NCBI GenBank assembly: GCA_033064195.1
Contig: JARBJD010000226.1
Location: 57,641-121,640, forward strand
Length of the DNA: 64,000 nt
Source: Blattamonas nauphoetae
Lineage: Eukaryota; Preaxostyla; Oxymonadida
Direction of reading: 5' to 3'
The stretch's first letter is position 1. Every line of letters begins with the position of its first letter. The translations under genes and the position numbers were made by a program. Below the pieces are notes generated by a model. The model was not told the origin of the DNA. It saw only the letters and a list, made by a program, of their open reading frames with translations, and did no database searches. Shown here in pieces: positions 19,441 to 30,439 of the stretch.

Positions 19441-22400
19441 TCACAATTCTGTTTCTATTTTTTCTTCTTTCTGTTCTTCAACTTCTCCCTTCCGCTTCTT
19501 CCTTCCTTTCTTCGTTGTCTTCTGTTTGGTACCCTCTTCCTCTTCGTGATATACTTCTTCCCCACCCATCTCCACAATCTCTGTCTCTCCTCCCAATTCT
19601 TCTTCTTCTTTCATCTCCTTCTCCATCTCAACCTTCTTCTTATTCTTCTTCTTTCGCTTCGGCCGTTCAACCTCCTCCACATTTCCAGACGCATCAATTG
19701 CTGTCATCTCGTCGTTCATCCTCGTCTCCTCAATCTCTCCTTCCTCTTCAGTGCGCATGTTCTCTCCTTCCTCAATCTCTTCTTGTTTCTTCTTATGCTT
19801 CTTTTTCTTTTTTTTCTTCTTCACTTCCAATTCTCCTTCAACTTCATCTCCCTCTTTTCCTTCGATCATATGCACTTCATTCACTGTGCCGTTGTTCTCT
19901 CCATCAACAATCAGCAAACGATCATTCTGTTCCTCCGCTCCTTTCTTCTTCTTCTTTCTCTTCTTCTTTCCTTCCACATTTCCGTCATCCTGTCTTTCGA
20001 CTCCATCTTCCTCCTCTTTTCGTTGTAATGTCTCAACTTCTTCCTCCTTCTCATCTTCTTCCATTGTCGTCTTCTTTTTTCTCTTCTTCTTGTGCGGTCT
20101 CTCCATCACATCTTCCTTTTCCTCTTTCTCATCTTTCTCGTCTCCCTTCCTCTCAGCAAGTCCGATGAACACTTCAAGTGAGTCGTCACCTGCATGTGTC
20201 CAATGAATGTCTTCCTTCTTGTTCGTCTCATCTTCAGCGATTGGGATGTTCTCCTTTTCATCTCGTCTCTCTCCGTTCTCATCTTTCATTCCGCCATGTC
20301 GTCCGTCCTGCTCGTCTTCCTCTTTCTTCTTTCCACCGAAAAGCCCTTCCTCAGCCACGATCAGCCCTGGACCGATCACATCCGTCGAATAATCCGCTTC
20401 AATCTGAGCCTTTTCATTGTCGCCCTCAGCCTCGTCTGTCCCCTCCACTTCCTCGTCCACTGTGTCTTTCTCTTCTCCTTCCTTCTCTCGCTTTCTCTTC
20501 CTTCTCCACCAAAGAATAATGAATAAAAGAATAATAACAAAAACAATAACAACAACTCCCACGATGACTGGAATCAGCCACACAAGCAGGCCCTTCACAG
20601 TGAAAGCTTTTCTGATTGAATCGCTGAACCCGAACTCTTTCGTCGTCCCATTCTTCCCAAATGCTAAATACGCCATCCACGACTTCGCAGAAGACAGAGA
20701 GCTTAGGGATGCTTCATTGATGTCGATGGAAATGTCTGTTTCGTTGAATTGTGTGGTTGTGTCCAGGGAGAGCTGGATGGAAACTAAATTCCCTCCGTCA
20801 GTTTGTTTTCCTTCACAAACCACAAAACTGAGTCCACATGGGATCAGAAGTGTCCCTTTCAGCGACACTGAATATGTTTGCGTTTTGGTGGAGTGAGTGA
20901 CAGAACAGTCTGATGGGATGAGATCAGGAACGAAGAACGGGTTTGGGACAACATTGAAGTCGTGAATTCGAACGGCGCACGACTCAGTTTGGATCCAGAA
21001 TGATTGTGTGAATTGTTCGTCGCTGGAGATGGAAGCGGCGCGGACGGAGCTTGCTCCGACACAGCGGATGTTCTTCTGCATCGACGGGAAGGAGCTGTGA
21101 CCGACGGAGTTGTTCACAAACATCTCTTTCTCAAAATTCAGATCAGAGTCAATCATCGAGAAAGCGCCACTTGAGAGTTGAGTGAACAAGCAGGCCTCGA
21201 TTGCCAGGAAACACTTTTCCACCACAATCAGTTCTCCTGTCCAGTCACACAGACCGTCCTCCGCATTTCCCGACGATGCCCTCGCTGCTCCAGTGAAGTG
21301 AGAATTGGTGAGCGTGTGTCTCGAAAGGCCTTCTCCACGGAACCAGATGAGAGTGTGAGCAGGACACGCAGAATGTACGATGTTATCCAGAATGATGGGA
21401 GCTAGCCCGTACAGATCAAACAACCCTTCCGAAGGGCAACACGACGTCAGATCTATGTTCGACAGTGTTGCTTGGTTCAGCTTTAAATCGACAAGTCTTG
21501 TGTTGACTTCGGATGGTGCATTGAAATGGCAGGAAGTGATGAACAAATACGCGTCATCGATTGTCACCAGAGTTTGTGTTCGTCCAGATTGAAGCTCAAA
21601 CGAGATCCGTGTGAAGATGAGCTCGCGTTTCAGGAATCCCTGTCGTTCCATCTTGAACGATCCGTCAGGCCCCACTTCCACAATCGCCAGGTCTGCCGCT
21701 GCGGTGATCTCAACTGAGTCCGTTGTCAGCTCGAACACATTCGTCAGCTGTGTCTGGTCATACACAATCACTTGCGATGGGTCTCCATGCTCCAAGTGAA
21801 GATTCGCTTCTTCCAGCGTCAGACACGGGAAGATATAATCCCCACAACCATCAATGTCCCTTCCCTCTGTCTTGACGTCGATGATTGGGTGTGAATATCG
21901 CGACAGGTAGAGAAGGAGGGTGGGCGAGTAGAAAACACTCGACGGATCTTCCGCGAGATCGAGTGACGTGTACAGGTGATCCAGGTTGTTCCCACGATTT
22001 GGAAAGGATGATTCTGTTTTTTGGATGATGTGTTGGAGATGTTCTCCTCTGACAGAAATATAAACAGTGGTTGATCCATTTGGGTGCTCTGTGCGCCACC
22101 ACGACATTGCGAAGAGTGAGAGACTGGTGGGATGGTCGAGACAGACAACAGCTTCGATAGAAGCATCAAATGTGATGTCTTCAAAAATAAGTAAGCTAAA
22201 ATTGAGAGTGAGTGGAACTGAGGAATCAGAAGCGATCGCGGCAATGACAGGAGCGCGATGGGTGAAGGAAGTGACTGATTTGAAATGAACATTTGAAATG
22301 TCAAGTGATCCTGCGATGCATGACAGGAATGGGACGAAGATGACTTCATTGAGTCTGAAAACGCATTCGTTGAGTGTTGTTTTGGCTGTTTTATCAGCAT

Positions 22401-25400
22401 TCGCACAGAGAGAGATGTTCAACGCCCAAATAAGCGTCACGTTCGAGATTTCCAGCTCTCCATCCTTCTCCACTCGTAAATAACAAGTATCCGTTTTGGA
22501 GAAGGATAAAGCGCGGGCAACTGTGATGTTCGTCACTGGTTCGAATGCGGGGTCGGTGATTTTCGTGATCAGCACCGATTGCTCTCTCACAATCCCAGTT
22601 TCTGAGAAGTACACCTGCCCTTGAAAGAAGATCAGGACTTGGAAATACGTGTTGTTGTCCGATTTTGTGTGGAAGAGCGGCAGATAGCGAGCAATCGATG
22701 CGCACGTCATCGTAACAGCATTCTCACAATTCTCAGAATCGGTAGCATTCGACTTCATCAACACCATCTGCGGCAGTTTGATGTTCCTCCCAAGCTCCGG
22801 ATAACCTTCAACTCTGATCGTTTTCCAGCTTCCAGTCACCTCCTTCGAGCGTCCACTGAAAGACCACGAGTTCGCACAGATCATCTCAAGCGCCATCGAG
22901 AAATTTGGGGCAGAGTCAGCAAATATTTGCGAGAAGTAGAAATCAGACCCATTAGCAACTTCGAAGTTGGACGATCGCCACGCGTACAGCTGTGTGTCCA
23001 TAATGTTCGATTTCCCGGCGAAGTAGAAGCCAGCTCCTCTCGTTGCCGAACAGCCTTTGAAGACAGGCAGCTTTCTGAGCTGCCCAAAATGTGAAAAGTA
23101 GTCGGGATCTGTTTGGAAGAACTTCTCGTGTCCAGTCATCCAGAAGAATCCACATCCGCCGTTCACCGCTGAGCAGTTCTCAAAAGCGACTGTCAGCGAA
23201 AGGTTCGTGGCATTCGACTTTGTGTTCATCACGCAGATCCCTCCTCCTGCCTCCGACGCCGAACAGTTGAAGAAGTGGCCTTCCAGGACAGCATTTGGGC
23301 AGTCTCGCAAATAGAGCACTCCTCCAAACGCTGCTTTGCATCCGATCATCGTCATTTCTTTGACATACACGAGTGTGTCTCGAGCGTTCAGAAGAGAACC
23401 ATTTCCTGTTGTCGTCACGTTCGAGACGAATCCGATGTTCGTCACTGTGTGGGAGAAGAACAGTCGCACATCTCCGCCTTGTGTTTGAATCAGAGAACAC
23501 TGATCCAGTGCAATGTCGCAGATGGTCACAGCTTGCATATCAACAGTGCCAACTGATTCCACGAATGATCGGCGAGCCTGTCCTGTCTCAGATGTGATTA
23601 GACAACTCGTGATGCCCAGAGTTGCATCTCTTGTAATTTTGATGAACGGAGACCTCTCGTTGTTGTCCAGAATCAGATTCAGATTTTGGAAGGAGGACGA
23701 CGGACTGTCGGTGAGTGTGAACAACGTGCCAGTTGAGTGAGGTGCTTGCATGACGGCTGACATGAAAGGTTGTTTGACTGTTGTGATTCGCAAGTTGTGG
23801 TTGGTGACGGCCAAAGGCTGAAAGCACAAAGGATCTGGTTGGATTGAACCGATCCAGATGTCGAGAAGGGAAGGCGGAGAAACGAAGGAGTTCAGATCAA
23901 GTTCCATGAAATCCGATCTGGAGAAGGTGGAGATGAAGTTGAAGTTGTCGTGACAATTTGTGAATGTATCATCGTCTTCAATTTGGAAGATAGTATTGTT
24001 TTGGAGGTGAGAAGGAGTGTTGGAACTGTCCACGAGATGAGGGAAGTCGCTTTTCGAGTAGATTTGAGTGATGTTTGGATCCGTGTCTGCCCAAGTGATC
24101 CCGTCAACATACAAATCGTGAGCAACTTCATCGCTTTTTCCCTTGTTCCCCAGAAACGAGATTTGCGATCCCAGAAGAGCTGTCGATGATGGCGTCACGA
24201 GTTTCATCGCACCAGCGATCCCGTTGTCCGACAGACAGAAGTGGAAAAGCGCTCCCACGACGAGTGTCCCCACGTCAGTCATTTCCAGTCCGGCTGGTCC
24301 ATCCCCTTCCGTTCGGTGTATTCTGTAGAACTTACACTTCGTGATGAAGATAGAAGCAGTGTTCACAGAGACCGCTGCGTTGGTCGAGGTGATGTTCGAG
24401 AAGCTGGTTGTAACAATCGTGACTGATGCCCAACCTTCGACTTCGATCAATGCTGCCTCCAGACCGAAAAGTGCTTGGAAGAGACAGTTTTCGAATCGAG
24501 CGTTTCCAGCCGCGATGATGAAAGGCGAGACCTTGAACCCTCCCTCTCCCAACATTTCCACTCCACGAACCACAAGATCCCCTCCCGATGTTGGCGGCAC
24601 ATTCACAATCCACTGTTGGAACACAACATCAAGTGGCATGTTGGTGATGAGAAGGGTGGAGGGAGCAGAGACAGTGATGCTGAAAGAAGTTGTGGCTTTC
24701 GTGTCTGTCCAGTCTTCTTCGCTGAACAATCGACTGATCGACACTGACCGCTCGTCGTCGATGGAGACTTCTCCAAAATCACCTTTTCCCATCCATATTT
24801 CCATTTGAGCATTCGAGGTTATCTGAGCAAAAGCAGCGGAGATTGAATTGCATGGCATGTTCAGCGTGCACGATCCAGTTGATCCATCACTTTCCACGAA
24901 TAGCACGTTCGTCTTCACATCCCAATCGTCTTCCGACCTAGTGCAGCCAAAGCCATTCTTCGAATTCAGCAACACCGGTTCGATCGCCCAGTCTGGCGAG
25001 GTCGGCGCGACGTTTGTTTTGAACAGCGAGAACGTCAGCGTCGATTCGATTCCGAACACGCCGCCTCCAACAGCCAGAGCGTTGTTCCCCTCAAAACGAC
25101 AGAAGACAATTTCAGTTTGGTTCGCCTGGCATCCTCCTCCATTCATCGACGCCATGCAATCCTCAAAGAAGCTTCGTTGGATCTCGTTCTGCGCGATCAG
25201 CCTCAACGAGACCGCTCCTCCTTCCATCTCACTCGAACAGTTCGTAAAATTACAGCCCACAATCCGTGTTCCGGACGACCAGTTCGTCATATCCCTCCAA
25301 ACCAGAATCGCTCCACCGCTCCCTCGCGAAGTGCAGTTTCTGAACAATGATCGTTCCACAAAGAGACTCGACTGTGTCGTCACGCAGATGGCTGACCCTC

Positions 25401-26619
25401 CTTCCACAATCTCCAGGCCAGATGCGCTTCCCATCGACACAAACTCGCAGTCTGAAAACACGATGGGAGTGGCTGACGTGCTGTAGCGGTATGAGCTTGG
25501 AGCTTCGTCTGGCATGGAGCGCACGATCCCCCAAAAGAGAAGCTGAGACTGGGCGTCGTATGACTCTCCATGAAAACTGTAGGGCAGTTTCAAGTGCTGC
25601 AAATAGCTCTGAATGAACACTGAAAACGCTTTTGGGATGAAAGAGTCTGGATACACCGGGTTTGACGCGGTGCATTCTCGAAAACTTGAGTTCTTGCTCA
25701 GAAGTGATCCGCCCATGTTTGGGTCCCCTAATATCGTTCCCTGCAATATCCCAACACTTTTCGTCACTGTCGAACCGACACATGTCTGGTCCACAGTTTC
25801 TGGTCGATTGGGAACGATGCGGTTGAGAGAAGTAAGATTGCGAAATGAACTCCAAAGAAGAGTGCTCGACACCATCCACTTTGAAATATGTTCCCCGGTG
25901 GGCGATAGAGTGTCTACAAGCAGCCCATTCTTGTTTGAAACGCTTTTTGATGAGAGTGTTATCGAAGACCAACTGACACTCAATGACGATGGAAATTTCG
26001 AGGTATCTATTCCCGCAAATGGCGCCATAATGCCATCTTCGGGATGGAGCTCGGTTCGGATTAATGAAATCGTACTTCCATGGACATATGACGAGGATGA
26101 TTTCACGATCACTGTATGGCCTCCTCCACTGCCAATAATCCGACAATCTTCAATGGAAAGCACAGATGATAAAACATTGGCGAGAGTAAGTGATTGGTCG
26201 TCTCTAGAAAGCCGTTTCTGTGAGTTATTTCGATTTGATGATGACTGAAGAATCGCCTCCAGCTTGAACAATCTTATTGTCGAGTTTTGTACATCGAACA
26301 GGGAAGAGTCCCTATAGATATATCTCCAGTTAAATCCAAGACGATTTGAAAAATCTTTAGAATCGTCTGCAATCGCTGGATCAGAGATGAGTCGAGTGTA
26401 GTGACGGCTTCCAAGATCCATCCACGTTGAATGCAATGGAAATCCATTCGTGGAGACCAGTTCATCATCCAGGATGATTGTTTCTGGGTTATAGTGCTGT
26501 TTCTTCTCAAAGTGTTCACGATTGACGATTGAGTCAAGTGTGACTGCCCGGACTGATGTATGTGGAAATGAAGAGCTTAACACATCAGAAATGAAGACAA
26601 AAATGAATGTAAAGAGCAT
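19441..26619 (-). CDS. Giant beta-helix surface protein, 2392 aa
   Basis: One open frame beginning with a signal peptide (MLFTFIFVFISDVLSSSF). The ectodomain is dominated by right-handed parallel beta-helix repeats of the polymorphic-membrane-protein type: FRNCTSRGSGGAI, FTNCSSEMEGGAVSL, FEDCMASMNGGGC, FFNCSASEAGGGICV and FKGCSATRGAGFYF among others. A juxtamembrane domain (FFVPDLI...LLIPCGLSFVVCEG) matches the 1970-residue neighbour. The transmembrane helix is LVWLIPVIVGVVVIVFVIIL near 2010-2035, then a tail of about 360 residues with Lys/Arg blocks and DSLEVFIGLAERKG. Likely a surface adhesin or receptor. The tandem arrangement and shared tail mark it as a paralogue of the 13200-19112 gene that diverged mainly in its ectodomain. 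Confidence 0.85.
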   Translation of the reverse strand: MLFTFIFVFISDVLSSSFPHTSVRAVTLDSIVNREHFEKKQHYNPETIILDDELVSTNGFPLHSTWMDLGSRHYTRLISDPAIADDSKDFSNRLGFNWRYIYRDSSLFDVQNSTIRLFKLEAILQSSSNRNNSQKRLSRDDQSLTLANVLSSVLSIEDCRIIGSGGGHTVIVKSSSSYVHGSTISLIRTELHPEDGIMAPFAGIDTSKFPSSLSVSWSSITLSSKSVSNKNGLLVDTLSPTGEHISKWMVSSTLLWSSFRNLTSLNRIVPNRPETVDQTCVGSTVTKSVGILQGTILGDPNMGGSLLSKNSSFRECTASNPVYPDSFIPKAFSVFIQSYLQHLKLPYSFHGESYDAQSQLLFWGIVRSMPDEAPSSYRYSTSATPIVFSDCEFVSMGSASGLEIVEGGSAICVTTQSSLFVERSLFRNCTSRGSGGAILVWRDMTNWSSGTRIVGCNFTNCSSEMEGGAVSLRLIAQNEIQRSFFEDCMASMNGGGCQANQTEIVFCRFEGNNALAVGGGVFGIESTLTFSLFKTNVAPTSPDWAIEPVLLNSKNGFGCTRSEDDWDVKTNVLFVESDGSTGSCTLNMPCNSISAAFAQITSNAQMEIWMGKGDFGEVSIDDERSVSISRLFSEEDWTDTKATTSFSITVSAPSTLLITNMPLDVVFQQWIVNVPPTSGGDLVVRGVEMLGEGGFKVSPFIIAAGNARFENCLFQALFGLEAALIEVEGWASVTIVTTSFSNITSTNAAVSVNTASIFITKCKFYRIHRTEGDGPAGLEMTDVGTLVVGALFHFCLSDNGIAGAMKLVTPSSTALLGSQISFLGNKGKSDEVAHDLYVDGITWADTDPNITQIYSKSDFPHLVDSSNTPSHLQNNTIFQIEDDDTFTNCHDNFNFISTFSRSDFMELDLNSFVSPPSLLDIWIGSIQPDPLCFQPLAVTNHNLRITTVKQPFMSAVMQAPHSTGTLFTLTDSPSSSFQNLNLILDNNERSPFIKITRDATLGITSCLITSETGQARRSFVESVGTVDMQAVTICDIALDQCSLIQTQGGDVRLFFSHTVTNIGFVSNVTTTGNGSLLNARDTLVYVKEMTMIGCKAAFGGVLYLRDCPNAVLEGHFFNCSASEAGGGICVMNTKSNATNLSLTVAFENCSAVNGGCGFFWMTGHEKFFQTDPDYFSHFGQLRKLPVFKGCSATRGAGFYFAGKSNIMDTQLYAWRSSNFEVANGSDFYFSQIFADSAPNFSMALEMICANSWSFSGRSKEVTGSWKTIRVEGYPELGRNIKLPQMVLMKSNATDSENCENAVTMTCASIARYLPLFHTKSDNNTYFQVLIFFQGQVYFSETGIVREQSVLITKITDPAFEPVTNITVARALSFSKTDTCYLRVEKDGELEISNVTLIWALNISLCANADKTAKTTLNECVFRLNEVIFVPFLSCIAGSLDISNVHFKSVTSFTHRAPVIAAIASDSSVPLTLNFSLLIFEDITFDASIEAVVCLDHPTSLSLFAMSWWRTEHPNGSTTVYISVRGEHLQHIIQKTESSFPNRGNNLDHLYTSLDLAEDPSSVFYSPTLLLYLSRYSHPIIDVKTEGRDIDGCGDYIFPCLTLEEANLHLEHGDPSQVIVYDQTQLTNVFELTTDSVEITAAADLAIVEVGPDGSFKMERQGFLKRELIFTRISFELQSGRTQTLVTIDDAYLFITSCHFNAPSEVNTRLVDLKLNQATLSNIDLTSCCPSEGLFDLYGLAPIILDNIVHSACPAHTLIWFRGEGLSRHTLTNSHFTGAARASSGNAEDGLCDWTGELIVVEKCFLAIEACLFTQLSSGAFSMIDSDLNFEKEMFVNNSVGHSSFPSMQKNIRCVGASSVRAASISSDEQFTQSFWIQTESCAVRIHDFNVVPNPFFVPDLIPSDCSVTHSTKTQTYSVSLKGTLLIPCGLSFVVCEGKQTDGGNLVSIQLSLDTTTQFNETDISIDINEASLSSLSSAKSWMAYLAFGKNGTTKEFGFSDSIRKAFTVKGLLVWLIPVIVGVVVIVFVIILLFIILWWRRKRKREKEGEEKDTVDEEVEGTDEAEGDNEKAQIEADYSTDVIGPGLIVAEEGLFGGKKKEEDEQDGRHGGMKDENGERRDEKENIPIAEDETNKKEDIHWTHAGDDSLEVFIGLAERKGDEKDEKEEKEDVMERPHKKKRKKKTTMEEDEKEEEVETLQRKEEEDGVERQDDGNVEGKKKRKKKKKGAEEQNDRLLIVDGENNGTVNEVHMIEGKEGDEVEGELEVKKKKKKKKHKKKQEEIEEGENMRTEEEGEIEETRMNDEMTAIDASGNVEEVERPKRKKKNKKKVEMEKEMKEEEELGGETEIVEMGGEEVYHEEEEGTKQKTTKKGRKKRKGEVEEQKEEKIETEL

Positions 26620-27123
26620 TCAAGGTTGATTAAAGCGAGATGAAAGCTTGTCCAAAAGAAAACAACTGTCCCATAAATTAAACTTAAGAGATATCAAATA
26701 CTACACATTCTTCCTAACCTTTGCGAACCGAATCAAAACAGTTCCTCTCGAGTCAATCATCCAACTAAAGATGTACACAACACTTCTTGAATCAAAGGAA
26801 GGTGGAGATTTTCGAGAAGGGATATCCTGGTCGCAAACAATGACAATGTGACAAGGGAGGATCGAGCGATTGGAATAAACAGAAGAGGACGTTCGATAAA
26901 TGTCCCGTCGAAAAAATTCGGCTTGATTTTCACATGATAATAACAGTTTATCAAGTCTAATCAATTCAAAGAGCGGTTGGCATACTGTTGTGTGTAGAGT
27001 CTCATCAGTGTCATTTGTTTCGGTGAATACACATTTTAAGATTTAACCAGCAGGATTCTGCTTCATTTAAGTCATCAAACGGATGTTAGCCCATTCTTAT
27101 TTGTTGTTCGTACGAGCTCAGAA
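26620..27123. other. Intergenic, nothing recognised
   Basis: About 500 bases between divergent genes (2392-residue surface gene to the left, armadillo-like gene to the right). Both promoters must lie here. The CCATAACGAG box is not found before the gene at 27124. Confidence 0.4.
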
Positions 27124-28190
27124 ATGGAGATGCCTATCCCTGTGAATACGTCTCACTTGGAGACTAATCGCTCTGGTTTGTTCCATCTTCGTAATTCATT
27201 GACCCTTCAGCATTCTTGCACTGGGATGGACTACCAATCGACTCCATTTCAGAACGATCGTCAATCTACTGTTCCCTTGTTCAGATGGTGAAAAACGAAG
27301 AAGCATTAGATCCTTCACTGGAAGACAAGGCAGTATCGTTTTTCAATCTGGTCAAGCCAGACACTGCGAATGATGTCGATTCATTCGTTTCGGGGATTGT
27401 TCCGTCATCACTCCCAGAATCGTCAAGAGATTTTGTTGGATCGATAGTTGAACTGATTTCAGGACATAGTAAGCCAGTTTTGAACACAGCCATGGCATTC
27501 GTTGGACGCATTGTTTTTCGCTCATCGGACAACACCATTCTCAAACTCGTCAAGGATGGTCTCATCCAGAAGCTCATTTCCTGTCTCGACCTCTTCTCTC
27601 TCTCCTTCATCGATGCTGAATACATTCACACTTCTCTCCTCAGCATCATCTACGAATCTTTGTGGATCTCAACCGAACGCAAGGAAACCCTCAAACTAAA
27701 CGATGCCAATGAACAGCTAAACATTCGTGAAACCGTCCACAATCAAGTTCTCTTGCCATCGGAAGCCTATATTCGCCATTTATGTTCCAACAGTTATTCG
27801 TTTCGTAATCGCGATCAATCCTTTCAGTACATGATTTTACTTCCTCGCCTTCTCGACGTCTCTCCATATCATCCAGCAACCATGGAATTTGTTCAGAATC
27901 TGCACGTATGTGTCACACTCACAAGCGCAATGGCCTTCTTCGATTTCAACGTAGCGATCTGTGGTTCTCTGCTCGTACTGACAACCACTCAGCTCACCCG
28001 GAGGAATGCCAGCGGACAAGTACTTGAGCGACATCACATACTTTTTCGATCACTGAAAATGGAGGGCATCGAAGACATAATTGAACAATGGTTGAAAAAC
28101 GATATTGGAGGAGATAACGGACAAGAAATAGCGACAACAGACATCAAATGGAACAATATGCTGGGAATGAATGTGAAAAAACTGGAATAG
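27124..28190 (+). CDS. Armadillo-like helical protein with 35-bp intron, 343 aa
   Basis: Exons 27124-27175 and 27211-28190 join to 344 codons. The 35-base intron starts GTTTGTTCC and ends CCCTTCAG. Splicing recreates the family block as RSAFLHWDGL, whereas without it the ATG frame meets TGA near 27293. Later landmarks: LDPSLEDKAVSF, SSRDFVGSIVELIS, LLPSEAYIRHLCSNSYSF, LKMEGIEDIIEQ and DIKWNNMLGMNVKKLE. It is the most divergent full member and the only short paralogue here with an intron. Role as for the family: a helical scaffold of unknown partner. Confidence 0.78.
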
Positions 28191-28500
28191 CAGCAGAACC
28201 GCTTCGTCTCAACTCGACGTCACAATATCTGACCCTCCTCATCTCCACTTCCGCTGCCTCCAACTGCATCGTTTGCTCTTGTGTCGTACAATCCTCTTGG
28301 CCGTTCAGGAGGAAGCACCCTTCGACCACAACCCGTTCGGCGAAAGAGAACAAAAGAAAAGAATCTTTCATTTCATCTCACCCTTCGCTTCCACCATTTC
28401 ACATTTTCTCTTTTCTGTGTTTTATATTCCGTTTCTTCCAAGAAGAAGAGTTAATTGAACATCCTCATCATGTTTGAGTTCATTGGTTCTGCTCCATGGG
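28191..28500. other. Flank duplicated near 7515-7640
   Basis: The first 150 bases resemble the sequence after the half-gene at 7013-7522. The rest is upstream of the dehydrogenase gene. Nothing else is seen. Confidence 0.4.
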
Positions 28501-29725
28501 ATGATCCTGACAGAAATGACACTTCCCTCGATTGGATGGATTGGAACAGGTGTGATGGGACTGTCGATGTGTAAGCATCTGTTGGAGGCAGGATTTGCAC
28601 TGAAAGTGTTCAATCGGTCGCCGCAGAAGGCTGAATCGCTGAAAGCCAAAGGTCTGCTCTGGTGACTTTCCATCATCACTACTTGTTGGTTTCTCAACAC
28701 CATTCTTGTGGAAGGAGCGGTGATCGTCCCTTCTGCTCGAGATGTTTGTGTTTTCTCCTCCTCATCATCAACACTCCGTTTGTCCTGTCCTTCACAACCA
28801 GGCTGCCACGGATTCTGATATTGTGTGTCTGATGGTGGGATATCCAAGTGATGGTATGTGCTGCCTCTTTGTTTTTCATGTTTCCATGTGTTGGCAGTGG
28901 AGGATGTTGTTTTGAACGAGCAGACAGGAATCCTGGCTGGTTTGTCCTCTCTCTTGCTCATTCATGAAATTCTTTGCATCATGTCAGTAATGAAGCCAGG
29001 CAGCATTTTGTGTGATTTCACCACGTCCAAACCGTCCCTGGCCCAGCGAATCTTCACTGAAGCTCAATCGAGACAGATTGAGTCGATGGACGCCCCTGTC
29101 TCTGGAGGAGACGTTGGAGCACGGAATGCAGCGCTGACGATCATGTGTGGGGGGACACAAGCAACGTTCGACCGTCTGACGAGTGTGTTCAAAGTGGTTG
29201 GGAAGACGTGGACGTTGATGGGCGGGGCGGGAAGTGGCCAGCACACGAAGTGTGTGAACCAGACAGTCATTGCGGGGGGCATGATTGGTCTCTGCGAAGG
29301 CCTCGTGTATGCCGCGAAAAGCGGGCTGAATGTGGAATCCGTTCTGCAGGCGATTGGAGGCGGGGCAGCGGGCTCGTTTTCGATGCAGTCGTATGGGCCT
29401 CGGATGCTGAAGGGGGATTTCGAGCCTGGGTTCTATGTGAAGCACTTTGTGAAGGACCTTTCGATTGTGGCGGAAGAGGCGAAGCGGATGGAGATGACCC
29501 TCCCAGGGATCGACCTTGCCCTCGAATTGTACAACGTGTGCCATCTCTCGCAATACTTCTCTTTTTTTTCGTTTTCCTTTTGTTATGGCTGTTCGCACCA
29601 CTTTTCTCATTCTTGTGTGTTCTCAGAAACTCTGCACAGAAGTGGAAGGCGGAGCGGAGATGGGGACTCAGGCATTGATCAAAGTTCTTGAGTCGATGAA
29701 CGGCGTGAAGATAGTGAAGGAATAA
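28501..29725 (+). CDS. Beta-hydroxyacid dehydrogenase (3-hydroxyisobutyrate dehydrogenase family), six exons
   Basis: Exons 28501-28651, 28715-28743, 28802-28853, 28898-28939, 28988-29535 and 29627-29725 give 306 residues; ATG 28516 is an equally possible start (301 residues). Introns are 63, 58, 44, 48 and 91 bases with donors GTCTG, GTTTG, GTATG, GTTTG and GTGTG. The N-terminal Rossmann fold has GWIGTGVMG. Next come VGYPSD, DFTTSKPSLAQRI, the substrate motif DAPVSGGDVGA, GSGQHTKCVNQ with the expected catalytic lysine, and KDLSIVAEEA in the C-terminal helical domain. The family oxidises or reduces beta-hydroxyacids with NAD(P)(H). The exact substrate (3-hydroxyisobutyrate, tartronate semialdehyde or a relative) cannot be told. 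It is the clearest housekeeping-type gene in the window. Confidence 0.9.
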
Positions 29726-30403
29726 CACACTTCGCCGATGTCTTCATTCTTCATGATTATCTCTGTTCTCATTCACCATCACTCCAATCACTTCCTGTGC
29801 AATCGTGTATTTTGGGAGTACTCACTATTTGAGAGTCACAATGTCTCTGTTTGGAGTGGAACTGTTCGGATCTGTTCAAGTGTCTTGTTCAGACTGTTGA
29901 GAGAAGAGATGACGACCTTTCGTTGGAATGAAAAGGAAAGCCTCACTTTTCATCGAATGAAGAAATTGTGGAAGCGAGGTCTGTTTGAGATCACAAAAAA
30001 AAGCTGCGAATCTCGAACTGATGAGACACGTGCAGAAGAAGAAAAATATCACAAAAAGGAGAGAATGAGAACGAATGGAAACATTCAAGACCATGTTCAA
30101 TCACAACCTCATCCACTGCAAGCAATGCGTCGAGGAAGAAGGCAGAAAGAAGATGGAGTGTTTGTGTGGATTCAACCGAGATAACATCTCGAATAAAGGA
30201 GAAAAGAACATCACAGGTAAGAAAAGAACGTGAAAAGGAGAATTTGTGAATAGATACAGAACTGAGAGTGGAGAATTGGAGATTGCTTGGACGGAACGAT
30301 CTCTATTCTGTTGAAGACACAAAAACAGTCTGAAAAGCAGTTCATGTCAATCCACATCGTTTCTGCTCCATGGAATTCAGTTTAAACATTCATTTCCTTC
30401 GTA
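29726..30403. other. Intergenic, nothing firm
   Basis: A small frame near 30090-30200 contains HCKQC and CLC spacing that could mimic a zinc site, but it has no supporting context. Otherwise no gene or repeat is recognised. Confidence 0.35.
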
Positions 30404-30414
30404 ACCCATAACGA
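30404..30414 (+). promoter_or_regulatory. CCCATAACGAG box
   Basis: Exact family box 25 bases before ATG 30440. The stretch CCCATAACGAGAGTCTT is the same as before the gene at 35566. Confidence 0.6.
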
Positions 30415-30439
30415 GAGTCTTCTCACCGAATCTGTCGAA

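Noticed and set aside
30090-30240. Possible small zinc-binding protein with intron near 30190-30240
   Set aside because: HCKQC and CLC are too short to identify and nothing supports start, splice sites or family.
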